DNA of 64,000 nt from Paracoccus fistulariae (GCF_028553785.1 NZ_CP067136.1:3346501-3410500), one strand, 5' to 3'; positions 31,761 to 41,140 are shown, numbered from the stretch's first letter. A program made the numbers and translations. The notes: generated by a model from the sequence alone, not told the origin.

Positions 31761-32591
31761 CTACCACCGCGCATCGGCCTGCATGGCCACTGGCCCATCG
31801 GCATAGCTTGTCCACAGATGCAGCCCGTGATCCTCGTCCCGCGCATTCAGCGTGAAATCCGCATCGTCAAACAGCGGCGACAGGCTGCGAAAGTCGAATT
31901 GCGACGGTCGCCGCCCGCGCAGCTTTTCTGCATATTGCACCAGCATCGTGGCCTGCAAAGGTCCGTGCACGATCAGGCCGGGATAATGCTCGACCTCGCG
32001 CACATAGGGGGTGTCGTAATGGATGCGGTGGCCGTTGAAGGTCAGCGCGGAATAGCGAAACAGCAGCGGGGCCGAGGGGGTGACACGCATCCGGTATTGG
32101 CCCTGCGCGGCGGGCGGCGGGCTGGCCGCGCGGCCCGCAGCCTCGGCAGGGCGATAGACGATATCCTGCCGCTCGCTCAGCACGGCGCGGCCATTGGCGG
32201 TGATCTCATGTTGTACCGTGACGAAGCACAACGCCCCGCTGCGGCCCTCTTTCAGCGCGACGTCCTGAATGGTCGACTGTCGCGTCACCGTTTCGCCCAC
32301 GCGAATGTCGTCATGGAAGGTCAGGGCGCCGCCCGCCCACATCCGCCGGGGCAGCGGCACGGGGGGCAGGAAGCCGCCCCTTTCGGGATGGCCGTCCGGC
32401 CCCAGTTCCGAGGTCGGAACGGCGGGCTGCGCAAGGCAGAGATGGATCATGACCGGCGCCGGGTCGCCATCCTGCACCGGCCCCGCCTGATCGAAGGTCG
32501 CGCGAAAGCGTGCCGCAAGGGCGTGTGTCAGCAGTTCTGATTGCGTCTCGCTGCGGCCGATCCAGCCGCGCAGATGGTCCAGATCGATCAT
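31761..32591 (-). CDS. MaoC/HTD2-like acyl-CoA hydratase (itaconyl-CoA or mesaconyl-C4-CoA hydratase type)
   Basis: A 276-residue double-hotdog protein with an N-terminal FAS1-like dehydratase part and a C-terminal MaoC-like part (RYSALTFNGHRIHYDTPYV, then YPGLIVHGPLQATMLVQ). The NGHRIHYD motif holds the catalytic Asp/His pair typical of HTD2, mesaconyl-C4-CoA hydratase and itaconyl-CoA hydratase. Its start overlaps the CoA transferase stop as ATGA, and it is the last gene of a five-gene minus-strand operon. The gene set matches itaconate clusters (itaconyl-CoA to citramalyl-CoA step), but mesaconyl-CoA chemistry is also possible. Confidence 0.72.
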   Translation of the reverse strand: MIDLDHLRGWIGRSETQSELLTHALAARFRATFDQAGPVQDGDPAPVMIHLCLAQPAVPTSELGPDGHPERGGFLPPVPLPRRMWAGGALTFHDDIRVGETVTRQSTIQDVALKEGRSGALCFVTVQHEITANGRAVLSERQDIVYRPAEAAGRAASPPPAAQGQYRMRVTPSAPLLFRYSALTFNGHRIHYDTPYVREVEHYPGLIVHGPLQATMLVQYAEKLRGRRPSQFDFRSLSPLFDDADFTLNARDEDHGLHLWTSYADGPVAMQADARW

Positions 32592-33691
32592 GTCGGCCTC
32601 TTGTGGGAATTCGGCAATGCGGGCACCGGGCCATAATGGCGATCCTGCCCTGCGAACTGCGCGGCGGGCGCGGGGTAAGAGACGGGACCGGCCTCGGTTT
32701 CCACCCGGATGCGGCGCAGATGCGGGTGCCGCGACAGGCCCGCCATGTCATTGACATTGGCAAAGGCGATATCGGCGCGGATCAGCAGGTCGATGGCGGC
32801 TGCCGCATCCGTGCTGGCAAAGGCCGCGCTCAGCATCGCATCGGTCAGATCCCTGTTCGCCACGCGCGCCAGATTGGTCGCCAGACGCGGATCCCGGCCC
32901 AGCTCGGGCGCTTCAAGAAACAGTTCCGCCAGCTTGCGCCATTCCCGGTCGCTTTGGACCGAGATCAGGATCTGCTGACCATCGCGGCTGGTAAAGACAC
33001 CATAGGGTGCGATCGAGGGATGGCGCATGCCGATGCGTTTTGGCCCCTTGCCGCCTTCATGGTTCATCAGCGGCACCGTCAGCCAATCGGCCATGACATC
33101 GAACATCGAAATCGCGATCTGCGTGCCCTTGCCGGTGATGCCGCGTTGGATCAGGGCCTCCAGAATCGCGGCATGGGCGGTGGCGCCGGTGGCGATATCG
33201 ACGATTGAGATCCCGACGCGGGCAGGTTCTTCGGGGCCGCCGGTGATCGAACACAGCCCGGTTTCCGACTGGATCAACAGGTCATAGGCCTTGCGATCCG
33301 CCATCGGGCCATCTTCGCCATAGCCAGAGATCGCGCAGCTGATCAGGCGCGGATAATCCCGCGCCAACCGCTCTGGCGGAAAGCCCAGACGGCCCAGGGC
33401 GCCGCGCTTGAGGTTCTGGACCAGCACATCCGCCCCTGCCAGCAGATCCGCCAGCGCGGATTTGCCCTCTGGGCTGGCCAGATCCAGCACGCGGCTTTCC
33501 TTGCCCCGGTTCAGCCAGACGAAATAGCTGGACTGACCGCGCGCCACATCGTCATAGCCCCGCGCGAAATCGCCCTCGGGCCGCTCGATCTTGATCACGC
33601 GCGCCCCGGCATCGGCCAGACGGCAGGTGGCAAAAGGCGCGGCCACGGCCTGTTCGATGGCAATGACGGTCAGGCCTTCCAGCGGGCGCAT
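32588..33691 (-). CDS. Class III CoA transferase (CaiB/BaiF), dicarboxylic acid type
   Basis: A 367-residue family III CoA transferase. It opens with LEGLTVIAIEQAVAAPFATC, and catalytic D137 lies in KAYDLLIQSETG, where the aspartyl-CoA anhydride forms. NRGKESRVLDL and GITGKGTQIAISMFD are family signatures. In the operon it sits between an acyl-CoA dehydrogenase and a hydratase of the itaconyl/mesaconyl-CoA type, so a succinyl-CoA:itaconate (or mesaconate) CoA transferase is the favoured reading. Start and stop overlap both neighbours (TGATG and ATGA), implying tight translational coupling. Confidence 0.78.
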   Translation of the reverse strand: MRPLEGLTVIAIEQAVAAPFATCRLADAGARVIKIERPEGDFARGYDDVARGQSSYFVWLNRGKESRVLDLASPEGKSALADLLAGADVLVQNLKRGALGRLGFPPERLARDYPRLISCAISGYGEDGPMADRKAYDLLIQSETGLCSITGGPEEPARVGISIVDIATGATAHAAILEALIQRGITGKGTQIAISMFDVMADWLTVPLMNHEGGKGPKRIGMRHPSIAPYGVFTSRDGQQILISVQSDREWRKLAELFLEAPELGRDPRLATNLARVANRDLTDAMLSAAFASTDAAAAIDLLIRADIAFANVNDMAGLSRHPHLRRIRVETEAGPVSYPAPAAQFAGQDRHYGPVPALPNSHKRPT

Positions 33692-34854
33692 CAGAAGGAC
33701 CGGGGCAGGCCAAGGATATGTTCGGCCACATAGGACAGGATCAGATTGGTCGAGATCGGCGCGACCTGATACAGCCGGGTTTCGCGGAATTTGCGTTCGA
33801 CGTCATATTCATTCGCAAAGCCAAAGCCGCCATGCGTCTGGATGCAGGCATTCGCGGCCTCCCAACTGGCCTTGGCGGCCAGATATTTGGCCATGTTCGC
33901 CTGTGCACCGCTGGGCTGCTGTGCGTCATAAAGACGGCAGGCCTCGTAGCGCATCAGGCTGGCGGCCTCGATTTCGACAAAGGCCTCGGCGATGGGAAAC
34001 TGCACGCCCTGATTCTGGCCGATGGGGCGGCCAAAGACGACGCGCTCATTGGCATAGGTCGTGGCGCGGTCGGTGAACCAGTAACCATCGCCGATACATT
34101 CCGCCGCGATCAGCGTCCGTTCGGCATTCAGCCCGGTCAGGATATATTTGAAACCCTGTCCCTCTTCTCCGATCAGGTTCTCGGCCGGGATTTCCAGATT
34201 GTCGAAAAACAATTCGTTGGTTTCATGGTTCACCATATTGGCGATGGGCTTCACCTCCATCCCCGATGCCATCGCCTGTTTGATATCGACGATGAAGATG
34301 GACATGCCCTCGGATTTCTTGCGCACCTGATCCAAAGGTGTCGTCCGGGCCAGCAGGATCATCAGATCGGAATGCTGCACGCGGCTGATCCAGACTTTCT
34401 GACCATTGATCACATAGCGGTCGCCCTTGCGCACCGCCGTGGTCTTGATCTTGGTCGTGTCGGTGCCGGTCGTCGGTTCGGTCACGCCCATGCTTTGCAG
34501 GCGCAATTCGCCGCTGGCGATGCGGGGCAGGTATTTCTGGCGCTGCGCTTCGGATCCGTGCCGGACCAGCGTGTTCATATTATACATCTGACCGTGACAG
34601 GCGCCGGAATTGCCGCCTGCGCGGTTGATCTCTTCCATGATGATGCTGGCCTCGGTCAGGCCAAGGCCCGATCCGCCATAGGCCTCGGGGATCAGGGCGG
34701 CCATCCAGCCCGCCTTGGTCAGCGCCTCGACGAAATCTTCGGGATAGGCGCGATCGGCATCGATCTTGCGGTGATATTCGTCGGGAAATTCCGCGCAAAG
34801 CGCGCGGACCGCGTCGCGAATATCCTGATAATCATCGGATTGATGCAGCGTCAT
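33691..34854 (-). CDS. Acyl-CoA dehydrogenase family protein
   Basis: A 387-residue flavoprotein of the acyl-CoA dehydrogenase fold (FAD site around MGVTEPTTGTDT and KVWISRVQHSD; C-terminal helices with IQTHGGFGFANEYDVER). Near the C-terminus, where medium-chain enzymes have the catalytic Glu in a YEGT motif, this protein reads LYQVAPIS, so the base must lie elsewhere or the reaction differs. I recall the same YQVAPIS ending in acyl-CoA dehydrogenase homologues of Pseudomonas itaconate clusters. The strand neighbours are a CoA transferase (overlapping) and a VOC protein 90 bases upstream. Confidence 0.82.
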   Translation of the reverse strand: MTLHQSDDYQDIRDAVRALCAEFPDEYHRKIDADRAYPEDFVEALTKAGWMAALIPEAYGGSGLGLTEASIIMEEINRAGGNSGACHGQMYNMNTLVRHGSEAQRQKYLPRIASGELRLQSMGVTEPTTGTDTTKIKTTAVRKGDRYVINGQKVWISRVQHSDLMILLARTTPLDQVRKKSEGMSIFIVDIKQAMASGMEVKPIANMVNHETNELFFDNLEIPAENLIGEEGQGFKYILTGLNAERTLIAAECIGDGYWFTDRATTYANERVVFGRPIGQNQGVQFPIAEAFVEIEAASLMRYEACRLYDAQQPSGAQANMAKYLAAKASWEAANACIQTHGGFGFANEYDVERKFRETRLYQVAPISTNLILSYVAEHILGLPRSF

Positions 34855-34944
34855 TCTGCCCCCTCATGCCTTTGTTCGGGACAGTTTGGCGCCTTGGCAG
34901 GAATAATTCCAATAGATGATGATGCTATCAGCTATGCCATGACG

Positions 34945-35334
34945 TTATGATTGCGGCGGATATTCGGCGATCTCGATCAGGTTGAGATCCGGGTCGCGCA
35001 GATAGATCGACGTGATCGGACCCGTCGCGCCGCTGCGTGCCACCGGGCCTTCGATAATCGCGACGCCCTTGCGCCTCAGCGTGGTGATGACCTGCGCCAG
35101 CGGGCGATCCGCGATGAAGCACAGATCCAGCGATCCGGGCACGGGCAGATGTGCTTTCGGCTCGAACTCTTGCCCCTTCACGTGGATATTCAGCTTCTGC
35201 CGACCAAAGCGCAGGGCCTTGCGGCCATCCCCGAAGGTCTCAAGCGCCATGCCCAGAATATCGACATAAAAGGCAATGCAGGCGCGTTCATCCGTGGTCG
35301 TAAGGACAAGGTGGTCAAGCCGGTCGATCATCAT
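34945..35334 (-). CDS. VOC family (glyoxalase/dioxygenase fold) protein
   Basis: A 129-residue single VOC domain protein: DRLDHLVLTTTDERACIAFY at the N-terminus with the first metal-ligand His, KLNIHVKG with a second, and DPDLNLIEIAEY with the Glu ligand. Two adjacent ATGs (35334 and 35331) can start it. It follows the permease gene by four bases. VOC genes of this kind occur within itaconate clusters of Pseudomonas next to an acyl-CoA dehydrogenase; the reaction is not established to my knowledge. Confidence 0.78.
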   Translation of the reverse strand: MMIDRLDHLVLTTTDERACIAFYVDILGMALETFGDGRKALRFGRQKLNIHVKGQEFEPKAHLPVPGSLDLCFIADRPLAQVITTLRRKGVAIIEGPVARSGATGPITSIYLRDPDLNLIEIAEYPPQS

Positions 35335-35338
35335 ATCC

Positions 35339-36748
35339 TCATGGCAGGACGGTCAGCAGCAGCGCCCAAAGCGATATCAGAACGCCCATTACCAGCACAT
35401 AGGCCAGATTCCATTTCAGCCCGACATCGCGGGGCGGAATCTTCCCGAAAGAGGCGACCAGCAGAACCGATGCGGTAAAGGGCGAGGTCGTTCCCGACAG
35501 GGCCCAGCCGCCGGTGATCGCGACGACCATCGCCGCAGGGGGGATGCCCAGCACCTCGGGTGACGGTAGCAGCGGCACCAGCAGCGACACGGCCAGGATC
35601 GGGTTCATGCCGATCTGCCCGGTCAGAGGCACCAGCCAGACCATGGCCACCACGATCAGTTGCGGTGGCAGCACGGTCAGGTCCAGCCCTGTCCGCTGGA
35701 TCGCGGGCACCAGAACGAAGGCGCCAAGGCTGCCGATAAAGCCCGCCATGAACAGCAGCACGATCTGGCTGCGATAGGTCGGCAATTCCTGCATCAGAAA
35801 GGCCGCGACCCGCCGCCGGGTCTGCGGCAGGCGTGGTCCAAGGGCCGGATCCGCCTGGGCAAAGCTCCAGATCAGGGCGATCAGCGGGACAAGCGTCATC
35901 ACGGCGCCGATCACCTCGACCCCTGTCAGCAGATACAGCAACAGCGTGCCCGCCGCGACGATGGCCAGCAGCAGGATCAGCGGCCGCAGATAGCGCAGCC
36001 AACTGCCGCTCTCGGGCGGACGCGGTGGCGGGGTCTGCGTCAGACGCGGCTTGAAGATCGTGTCCATCGCCCAGCCGACGGCGATCATCAGCGCCGTGGT
36101 GACCAGACAGGGCAGCAGCACCGCCCCCCAGCTTGCCCCCGGCACCAGTGCCAGCGTGATCACCATCGAAAAGGTCAGTGGCGACCAGCACAGCGTCGCG
36201 GCAAAACCGCGCTGGATGGCGACCAGCATCCGCCGCAGACGCAGGCGTCTGATCCGGGCATCGGGCTCTGACGCGGTGCTTTCAACCGCCAATGAGCCCA
36301 GCAGCGCGATAGAGCCATACATCAGGATCAGGCCGAACAGATGCCCGCCAATCGTCAGCGCCAGATAGCGCCGACCGGGCGGTTGCCGCGCCAGAAACCG
36401 GCCGCATTCCAGAATCGCGGGCGAACGGATGGCCGCGCTGCGCAGGGCCGAAAGCGCACAGTAAAGCGCGATGACGAAGGTGCCCGTCTCGACCGCTTTC
36501 AGCAGCCCTGCGGGCCAGTCCTGATGGGTTGCCATGGCCCAGATGACCAGCACCAGACCGATGGCGACGAAGGTGACCTCTTTGGCTGGCACGCTGAGAC
36601 AGAAGGCCAGAACCACCAGCACCGCAAGCCCGCCTGCGATCGCTGCAATGACGTGGCTGCCGCTGTATTCGAACAGGATCATCCCCAGCATGACCACCGC
36701 CAGCAGCAGCCCGGCCACGGCGTTGATACGCTCATGTCCCTTGATCAT
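35339..36748 (-). CDS. Polytopic membrane transporter of uncertain family
   Basis: A 469-residue protein with about twelve hydrophobic segments and arginine-rich loops (for example RRYLALTIGGH, LRLRRMLVAIQRGF), no signal peptide. The C-terminal half carries MNPILAVSLLVPLLP and GGWALSGTTSPFTASVLLVA, which have the feel of ion-transporter superfamily or DctM-like permeases, but I cannot name the family. I chose the ATG at 36748 (MIKGHERINAV) with GGGGGACAGGG before it; an upstream GTG-type extension is arginine-rich and unlikely. It leads the operon of CoA-ester genes and is a candidate importer for their dicarboxylate substrate. Confidence 0.6.
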   Translation of the reverse strand: MIKGHERINAVAGLLLAVVMLGMILFEYSGSHVIAAIAGGLAVLVVLAFCLSVPAKEVTFVAIGLVLVIWAMATHQDWPAGLLKAVETGTFVIALYCALSALRSAAIRSPAILECGRFLARQPPGRRYLALTIGGHLFGLILMYGSIALLGSLAVESTASEPDARIRRLRLRRMLVAIQRGFAATLCWSPLTFSMVITLALVPGASWGAVLLPCLVTTALMIAVGWAMDTIFKPRLTQTPPPRPPESGSWLRYLRPLILLLAIVAAGTLLLYLLTGVEVIGAVMTLVPLIALIWSFAQADPALGPRLPQTRRRVAAFLMQELPTYRSQIVLLFMAGFIGSLGAFVLVPAIQRTGLDLTVLPPQLIVVAMVWLVPLTGQIGMNPILAVSLLVPLLPSPEVLGIPPAAMVVAITGGWALSGTTSPFTASVLLVASFGKIPPRDVGLKWNLAYVLVMGVLISLWALLLTVLP

Positions 36749-36933
36749 CCCTGTCCCCCGGGGCTTTCTTGGCGGCCTTTGCCGCATCCTGTGGCCACAT
36801 GACCCCGGATTGCGGGCGATGTGCAATAGGCTTTGGCAGAAGGGTGCTGCCAGAACGCGGGCCAACCCGCCGCAGCTTGACCCGCAGAAACCAAGGCGAA
36901 ATAAGCGATCCGATCACAGGACGGGGGCATGAA

Positions 36934-38154
36934 ATGACCGAGGATCGCTTTCGCTGGAACACCGCCGCGCATCGCGACTGGATGCTTGCCGATGCGCGGC
37001 GTCAATTCGCCTTCTTTGCGCCCTCGCTGAACCCTTCGGGCGGGTTCGACTATCTGGACGATGACGGGCGATCCCTTCCGGGCCAGCCGCGCGAATTGCA
37101 TGCCACGGGGCGGATGGTGCATGCCTTCGCGCTTGGCCATGCGGCCGGGCTGGTCAGCGATGGCCGGGTCGTCGATCACGGAATGCAGACGCTGTGGCGG
37201 CACCATCGCGACGCGGGGCAGGGCGGCTATCTCTGGTCCTTCGATGCCTCGGGTCAGGTGGTGCGGGGCGACAAGCTGGCCTATGGCCATGCCTTTGTCC
37301 TGCTGGCCGCCGCCAGCGCGAAGCTGATCGGGCATCCCGATGCGGACCGTTTGCTGGACGATATCCGGCAGGTGATCGAGGACAGGTTCTGGGACGCAGA
37401 TCACCGCCGCATGCGGGAAGAATATGCCCGCGACTGGTCCGAAATCTCGGATTATCGCGGCATGAATGCGAATATGCACAGCGTCGAGGCATTTCTGGTC
37501 GCCTATGAAGCGACGGCGGACCGGCTGTTTCTGGATCGCGCGCTGGACATGATCCGCTTTTTCATCGGCAAGATGGCCTTCTCGCATCAGTGGCGGGTGC
37601 CAGAGCATTACGACCTGAGCTGGCAGGTGGATACGGATTACGAAGGCGATCCGATGTTTCGCCCGGCGGGGCGGACGCCGGGGCATTGGTTCGAATGGGC
37701 GCGGCTGTGCCTGCAGGCCTGGGATCTGGATGGCAGGCGCGATCCGGCGATACGGGACTGGGCGCGGGCGCTGTGCGATCGGGCGGATCGCGATGGCTGG
37801 TGCGATGCGGATGGTGGCGGGCTGCTCTATACCGTCGATGCCGAGGGTCGGCCCTTGCGCGAAAACCGCTATTGGTGGCCCGTGGCCGAGGCGATTGCCG
37901 CCATTGCCACCCTGCAGAAGCTGGGCGAGGATCACGGCGCGGCCTATGCCCGCTATCTGCGCTGCGCCGAGGCGAAGTTCATCGACCTTGATCGCGGCGG
38001 CTGGTATCCCGACGCGGATCGGCAGGGCACCCAGTTCACCGGCAAACCCGATATCTATCACGCGGTTCAGGCGGTGCTTTATCCGCTGAGTCCCGCCGTC
38101 TCTCGGCTGTCTGATGCGCTGGCTGCGGATCTGGCGCAAGGGGCGGGCCGATGA
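36934..38154 (+). CDS. AGE-family sugar isomerase/epimerase (YihS or mannose isomerase-like)
   Basis: An (alpha/alpha)6-barrel enzyme of the N-acylglucosamine 2-epimerase superfamily, 406 residues. It has the active-site residues expected for aldose-ketose isomerases of this family: H182 in NANMHSVEAFL, the RVPEHYD segment with H225, H251 in TPGHWFEW, and H376 in KPDIYHAVQA. This pattern fits YihS (sulfoquinovose/mannose isomerase) and D-mannose isomerase better than the renin-binding epimerases. The start at 36934 (MTEDRFRWN) is preceded by AGGACGGGGG. The next gene overlaps by four bases and encodes an anhydrofructose reductase-like enzyme, hinting at a shared sugar pathway. Confidence 0.82.
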   Translation: MTEDRFRWNTAAHRDWMLADARRQFAFFAPSLNPSGGFDYLDDDGRSLPGQPRELHATGRMVHAFALGHAAGLVSDGRVVDHGMQTLWRHHRDAGQGGYLWSFDASGQVVRGDKLAYGHAFVLLAAASAKLIGHPDADRLLDDIRQVIEDRFWDADHRRMREEYARDWSEISDYRGMNANMHSVEAFLVAYEATADRLFLDRALDMIRFFIGKMAFSHQWRVPEHYDLSWQVDTDYEGDPMFRPAGRTPGHWFEWARLCLQAWDLDGRRDPAIRDWARALCDRADRDGWCDADGGGLLYTVDAEGRPLRENRYWWPVAEAIAAIATLQKLGEDHGAAYARYLRCAEAKFIDLDRGGWYPDADRQGTQFTGKPDIYHAVQAVLYPLSPAVSRLSDALAADLAQGAGR

Positions 38155-39152
38155 GGTGGGGGCTGATCGGGGCCAGCCAGATTGCGGCCTTCAGCATGAT
38201 CGCCGCCTTGCGCAGTTTCGCGGGCGACCGGGTGATCTCGGTCCTCAGCAGCGATCCGGCGCGGGCGCGGGATTATGCCGCGCTCCACGATATCGCCCAT
38301 GCCTTCACGGATCTGGATCAGATGCTGGCCGATCCGGCGCTGGACGCGGTCTATATCTCGACCACCAATGACCGGCATTTCGCGCAGGCCATGGCGGCGA
38401 TCCGGGCGGGCAAGCATGTCCTGTGCGAAAAGCCCCTCGCCATGTCGGTTGCGGATGCGGTCACGATGGTCCGCGCGGCGCAAGAGGCGGGGCTGGTGCT
38501 GGCCACCAATCACCATCTGCGCAATGCGGGCAGCCATCAGGCGATGCGCGATCTGATCCGCGCGGGCAGGATCGGAGAGGTGCAAAGCATCCGTGTCTTC
38601 CACGCCGTCTATCTGCGGCCGGAATTGCAGGGCTGGCGGATCGACAATCCCGCAGCCGGCGGTGGCGTGGTCGCCGATATCGCCACCCATGACGCCGATG
38701 TGGTGCGCTTCCTTCTGGGCGAAAGCCCGGTCGATCTGGTCGCCATGACCTCGGCCCGTGCCCTGGGCAAGGGGGTCGAGGATAACGCCATGTCGATCTG
38801 GCAGATGCCTTCGGGGGTGCAGGTCTTTTGCCATGTCAGCTTTACCCATCCCCATGCCGGGACGGGGCTGGAAATACATGGCACAGAGGGCTCGATCATC
38901 GCGCGTAATGTGATGACACAGCGCCCCGGTGGTACGGTTGACCTGCATCGCGGAGGGCAGGTCGAAGAGGTCAGCTTTGGCGAACGGAACCTCTACGCCC
39001 ATGGCATCGGCATGTTTCGCGATGCGGTGGCGGGGCAGGGGCGTCCCGCGGCGGATGGCGCGGATGGCGTGCGCTCGCTGGCGGTGGCGCAGGCGATGCT
39101 TGAGGCCGGACGGACAGGGCAGCGCGTCACGGTCGATTACGGCGGGATCTGA
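38151..39152 (+). CDS. Gfo/Idh/MocA oxidoreductase, 1,5-anhydro-D-fructose reductase-like
   Basis: A 333-residue dehydrogenase with an N-terminal NADP(H) Rossmann fold (MRWGLIGASQIAAFSMIAAL) and the family motif VLCEKPLAM with the catalytic lysine. The stretches YISTTNDRHFAQAMAAIRAG, LATNHHLRNAGSHQAMRDLI and HAVYLRPELQGWRI match what I recall of Sinorhizobium 1,5-anhydro-D-fructose reductase (EC 1.1.1.292), which makes 1,5-anhydro-D-mannitol. It overlaps the AGE-family gene as ATGA. A related sugar dehydrogenase activity cannot be excluded. Confidence 0.78.
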   Translation: MRWGLIGASQIAAFSMIAALRSFAGDRVISVLSSDPARARDYAALHDIAHAFTDLDQMLADPALDAVYISTTNDRHFAQAMAAIRAGKHVLCEKPLAMSVADAVTMVRAAQEAGLVLATNHHLRNAGSHQAMRDLIRAGRIGEVQSIRVFHAVYLRPELQGWRIDNPAAGGGVVADIATHDADVVRFLLGESPVDLVAMTSARALGKGVEDNAMSIWQMPSGVQVFCHVSFTHPHAGTGLEIHGTEGSIIARNVMTQRPGGTVDLHRGGQVEEVSFGERNLYAHGIGMFRDAVAGQGRPAADGADGVRSLAVAQAMLEAGRTGQRVTVDYGGI

Positions 39153-39252
39153 GCCGCAGGCGGGCATCGCCGCTTGCGTGCCGGAAAGCGATGGGCAAAG
39201 TTGGACGTGCCGCGCAGAGGTGCGTGGCAGATTTCGGCAAAGGATATCCTGC

Positions 39253-40215
39253 ATGACGCCCGACGTTCTGGTCGCCCATACCCTGCCGCCCGAACAGATG
39301 CAGGACATGGCGCGCCGCTATCGCCTGCATCGTCTGGATCTGGCCACGCCATCTGATCGCCCCGCGCTCTTGGCAAGCGCCGGGCCGGTCTGCACCGCGA
39401 TGGTGGTCAGCGGTCATGTCACCGTGGATGCGAAGCTGCTGGACCAACTGCCGGCGCTGCGGCTGGCCGCCTGTTCCTCGGCCGGTTACGATCAGATCGA
39501 CCTGGCAGAGATGACGCGGCGGGGGATCGCGCTGACCAATACCTCGGCCGCGCTGCTGGACGACGTGGCCGATACGGCGCTGATGCTGATGCTGGCGGCG
39601 CGGCGTCGGCTGGTTGCGGGCGATGCCTATGTGCGCACGGGCGCATGGGGGCGCGACGGGATGTTCCCGCTGACCTCTGCCACGTCAGGCAAGCGGGCCG
39701 GGATCGTCGGGCTGGGCCATATCGGGCAGGCCATCGCCCGGCGTTGCCTGCCCATGGGGCTGGAGATCGGCTATTTCAGCCGCAGCCGGAAAGCCGGTAT
39801 GGACTACCGCTTTTTCGACGATCTTGCGGCATTGGCGGGCTGGGCCGATATCCTCTTCATCGCCACGCCGGGTGGGGCGGACACGGCCGGGCTGATCTCT
39901 GCCCCCGTGCTGCGCGCGCTTGGCCCGGACGGCACGCTGATCAATATCGCGCGCGGAACCGTGGTGGATGAAGCCGCCCTGATTGCCGCGCTGCGACAGG
40001 GTCAGCTTGGCGCGGCGGGGCTGGACGTTTTCCTGAACGAGCCGACCCCGGATCCCGCCCTGACGGCGCTGCCCAATGTCACGCTATACCCGCATCACGC
40101 CAGCGGCACGGTCGAGACCCGCGCGCGTATGGCGCAGCTGACATTGGACAATCTGGCCGCGTTCTTCGCAGGAAAACCGCTGCTGACCCCGGTGAACAAG
40201 ATCATACTTACTTGA
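39253..40215 (+). CDS. D-2-hydroxyacid dehydrogenase (glyoxylate/hydroxypyruvate reductase-like)
   Basis: A 320-residue NAD(P)H-dependent dehydrogenase. The C-terminal Rossmann motif GIVGLGHIGQAIARRCL, catalytic Arg in INIARGTVVDE, Glu in GLDVFLNEPTP, and His in LYPHHASGT are all present, as is the substrate loop SSAGYDQIDL. The start at 39253 has AAAGGA before it; the frame stays open further upstream but that part overlaps the previous gene and is not protein-like. It follows the anhydrofructose reductase-like gene by about 100 bases. Confidence 0.87.
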   Translation: MTPDVLVAHTLPPEQMQDMARRYRLHRLDLATPSDRPALLASAGPVCTAMVVSGHVTVDAKLLDQLPALRLAACSSAGYDQIDLAEMTRRGIALTNTSAALLDDVADTALMLMLAARRRLVAGDAYVRTGAWGRDGMFPLTSATSGKRAGIVGLGHIGQAIARRCLPMGLEIGYFSRSRKAGMDYRFFDDLAALAGWADILFIATPGGADTAGLISAPVLRALGPDGTLINIARGTVVDEAALIAALRQGQLGAAGLDVFLNEPTPDPALTALPNVTLYPHHASGTVETRARMAQLTLDNLAAFFAGKPLLTPVNKIILT

Positions 40216-40258
40216 CGGATGCGCCTGAATGTTCATCCTATGTTCCAGAGGGGGCGTG

Positions 40259-41140
40259 ATGGACGATCAGATCAGGAAATTCGAACGCTTCCGGGCGCTG
40301 CATCTGTCGGGCGTCTTTGTTGCGCCCAATCCGTGGGATGCGGGATCGGCGCGGCTGCTGGCCAGCCTGGGCTTTCCGACGCTGGCGACGACCAGCGCGG
40401 GCTATGCCTTTTCCAGGGGCAAGCTGGATTCGCGCGCCGCGCTTGACCGCGACGAGATCCTGCGAAACGCGGCCCAGATCGTCGCCGCGACGGATCTGCC
40501 GGTTACGGCGGATCTGGAAAACGGTTTTGGCGACGCGCCCCGGATCTGCGCCGATACCTTGCGCATGGCCTGCGCGGTCGGGCTGGTCGGCGGCTCGGTC
40601 GAGGATGCGACCGGCGATCCCGATGCCCCGATCTATGAGACGTCGCTGGCGGTCGAACGTATTCGCGCGGCGGCCGAGGCTGCATCGGACCTGCCCTTTC
40701 TGCTGACCGCGCGGGCTGAAAACTATCTCTGGGGCCGTCCCGACCTGACGGATACGATCCGGCGGCTGCAGGCCTTTTCCGAGGCCGGGGCGCATGTCCT
40801 TTACGCGCCGGGCCTGCCTGATCTGCAGGCGATCCGCACCGTCTGCGCCGAGGTCGACAAGCCGGTCAATGTCGTCGCCGGGCTTGTCCCTCCGCATCAC
40901 ACGGTCGCGCAACTGGCAAAGGCGGGCGTGCGCCGGATCAGCACCGGCGGATCGCTTGCCCGTGCGGCGCTTGGCGCCCTGATGCGCGCCGCGGAAGAGA
41001 TCGCCCTGCATGGCAGTTTCGATTACGCGCAGCATGCCTTGCCCACGCCGGTGATCGAGGGGATGATGGCGCCCAAACCGCCTGACGCGCCGATGCAGAA
41101 CAAGGACCGCCCCGATGATCCCGGATCTTCCCAATCTTGA
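40259..41140 (+). CDS. Isocitrate lyase/phosphoenolpyruvate mutase superfamily protein
   Basis: A 293-residue TIM-barrel enzyme. Conserved features: [19 protein letters not shown] near the N-terminus, [11 protein letters not shown], the Mg2+-binding [20 protein letters not shown] and LTARAENYL. The KKCGH motif of true isocitrate and methylisocitrate lyases is absent, so a lyase or mutase acting on another 2-oxo acid is likelier (for example oxaloacetate decarboxylase-like). The start at 40259 has GAGGGGG just before. The last 26 bases overlap arsH. Confidence 0.82.
   Translation: MDDQIRKFERFRALHLSGVFVAPNPWDAGSARLLASLGFPTLATTSAGYAFSRGKLDSRAALDRDEILRNAAQIVAATDLPVTADLENGFGDAPRICADTLRMACAVGLVGGSVEDATGDPDAPIYETSLAVERIRAAAEAASDLPFLLTARAENYLWGRPDLTDTIRRLQAFSEAGAHVLYAPGLPDLQAIRTVCAEVDKPVNVVAGLVPPHHTVAQLAKAGVRRISTGGSLARAALGALMRAAEEIALHGSFDYAQHALPTPVIEGMMAPKPPDAPMQNKDRPDDPGSSQS

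Noticed and set aside
38929..39252. Upstream extension of the 2-hydroxyacid dehydrogenase frame
   Set aside because: It overlaps the previous gene in another frame and is Arg/Trp-rich; a good ribosome site precedes the ATG at 39253.
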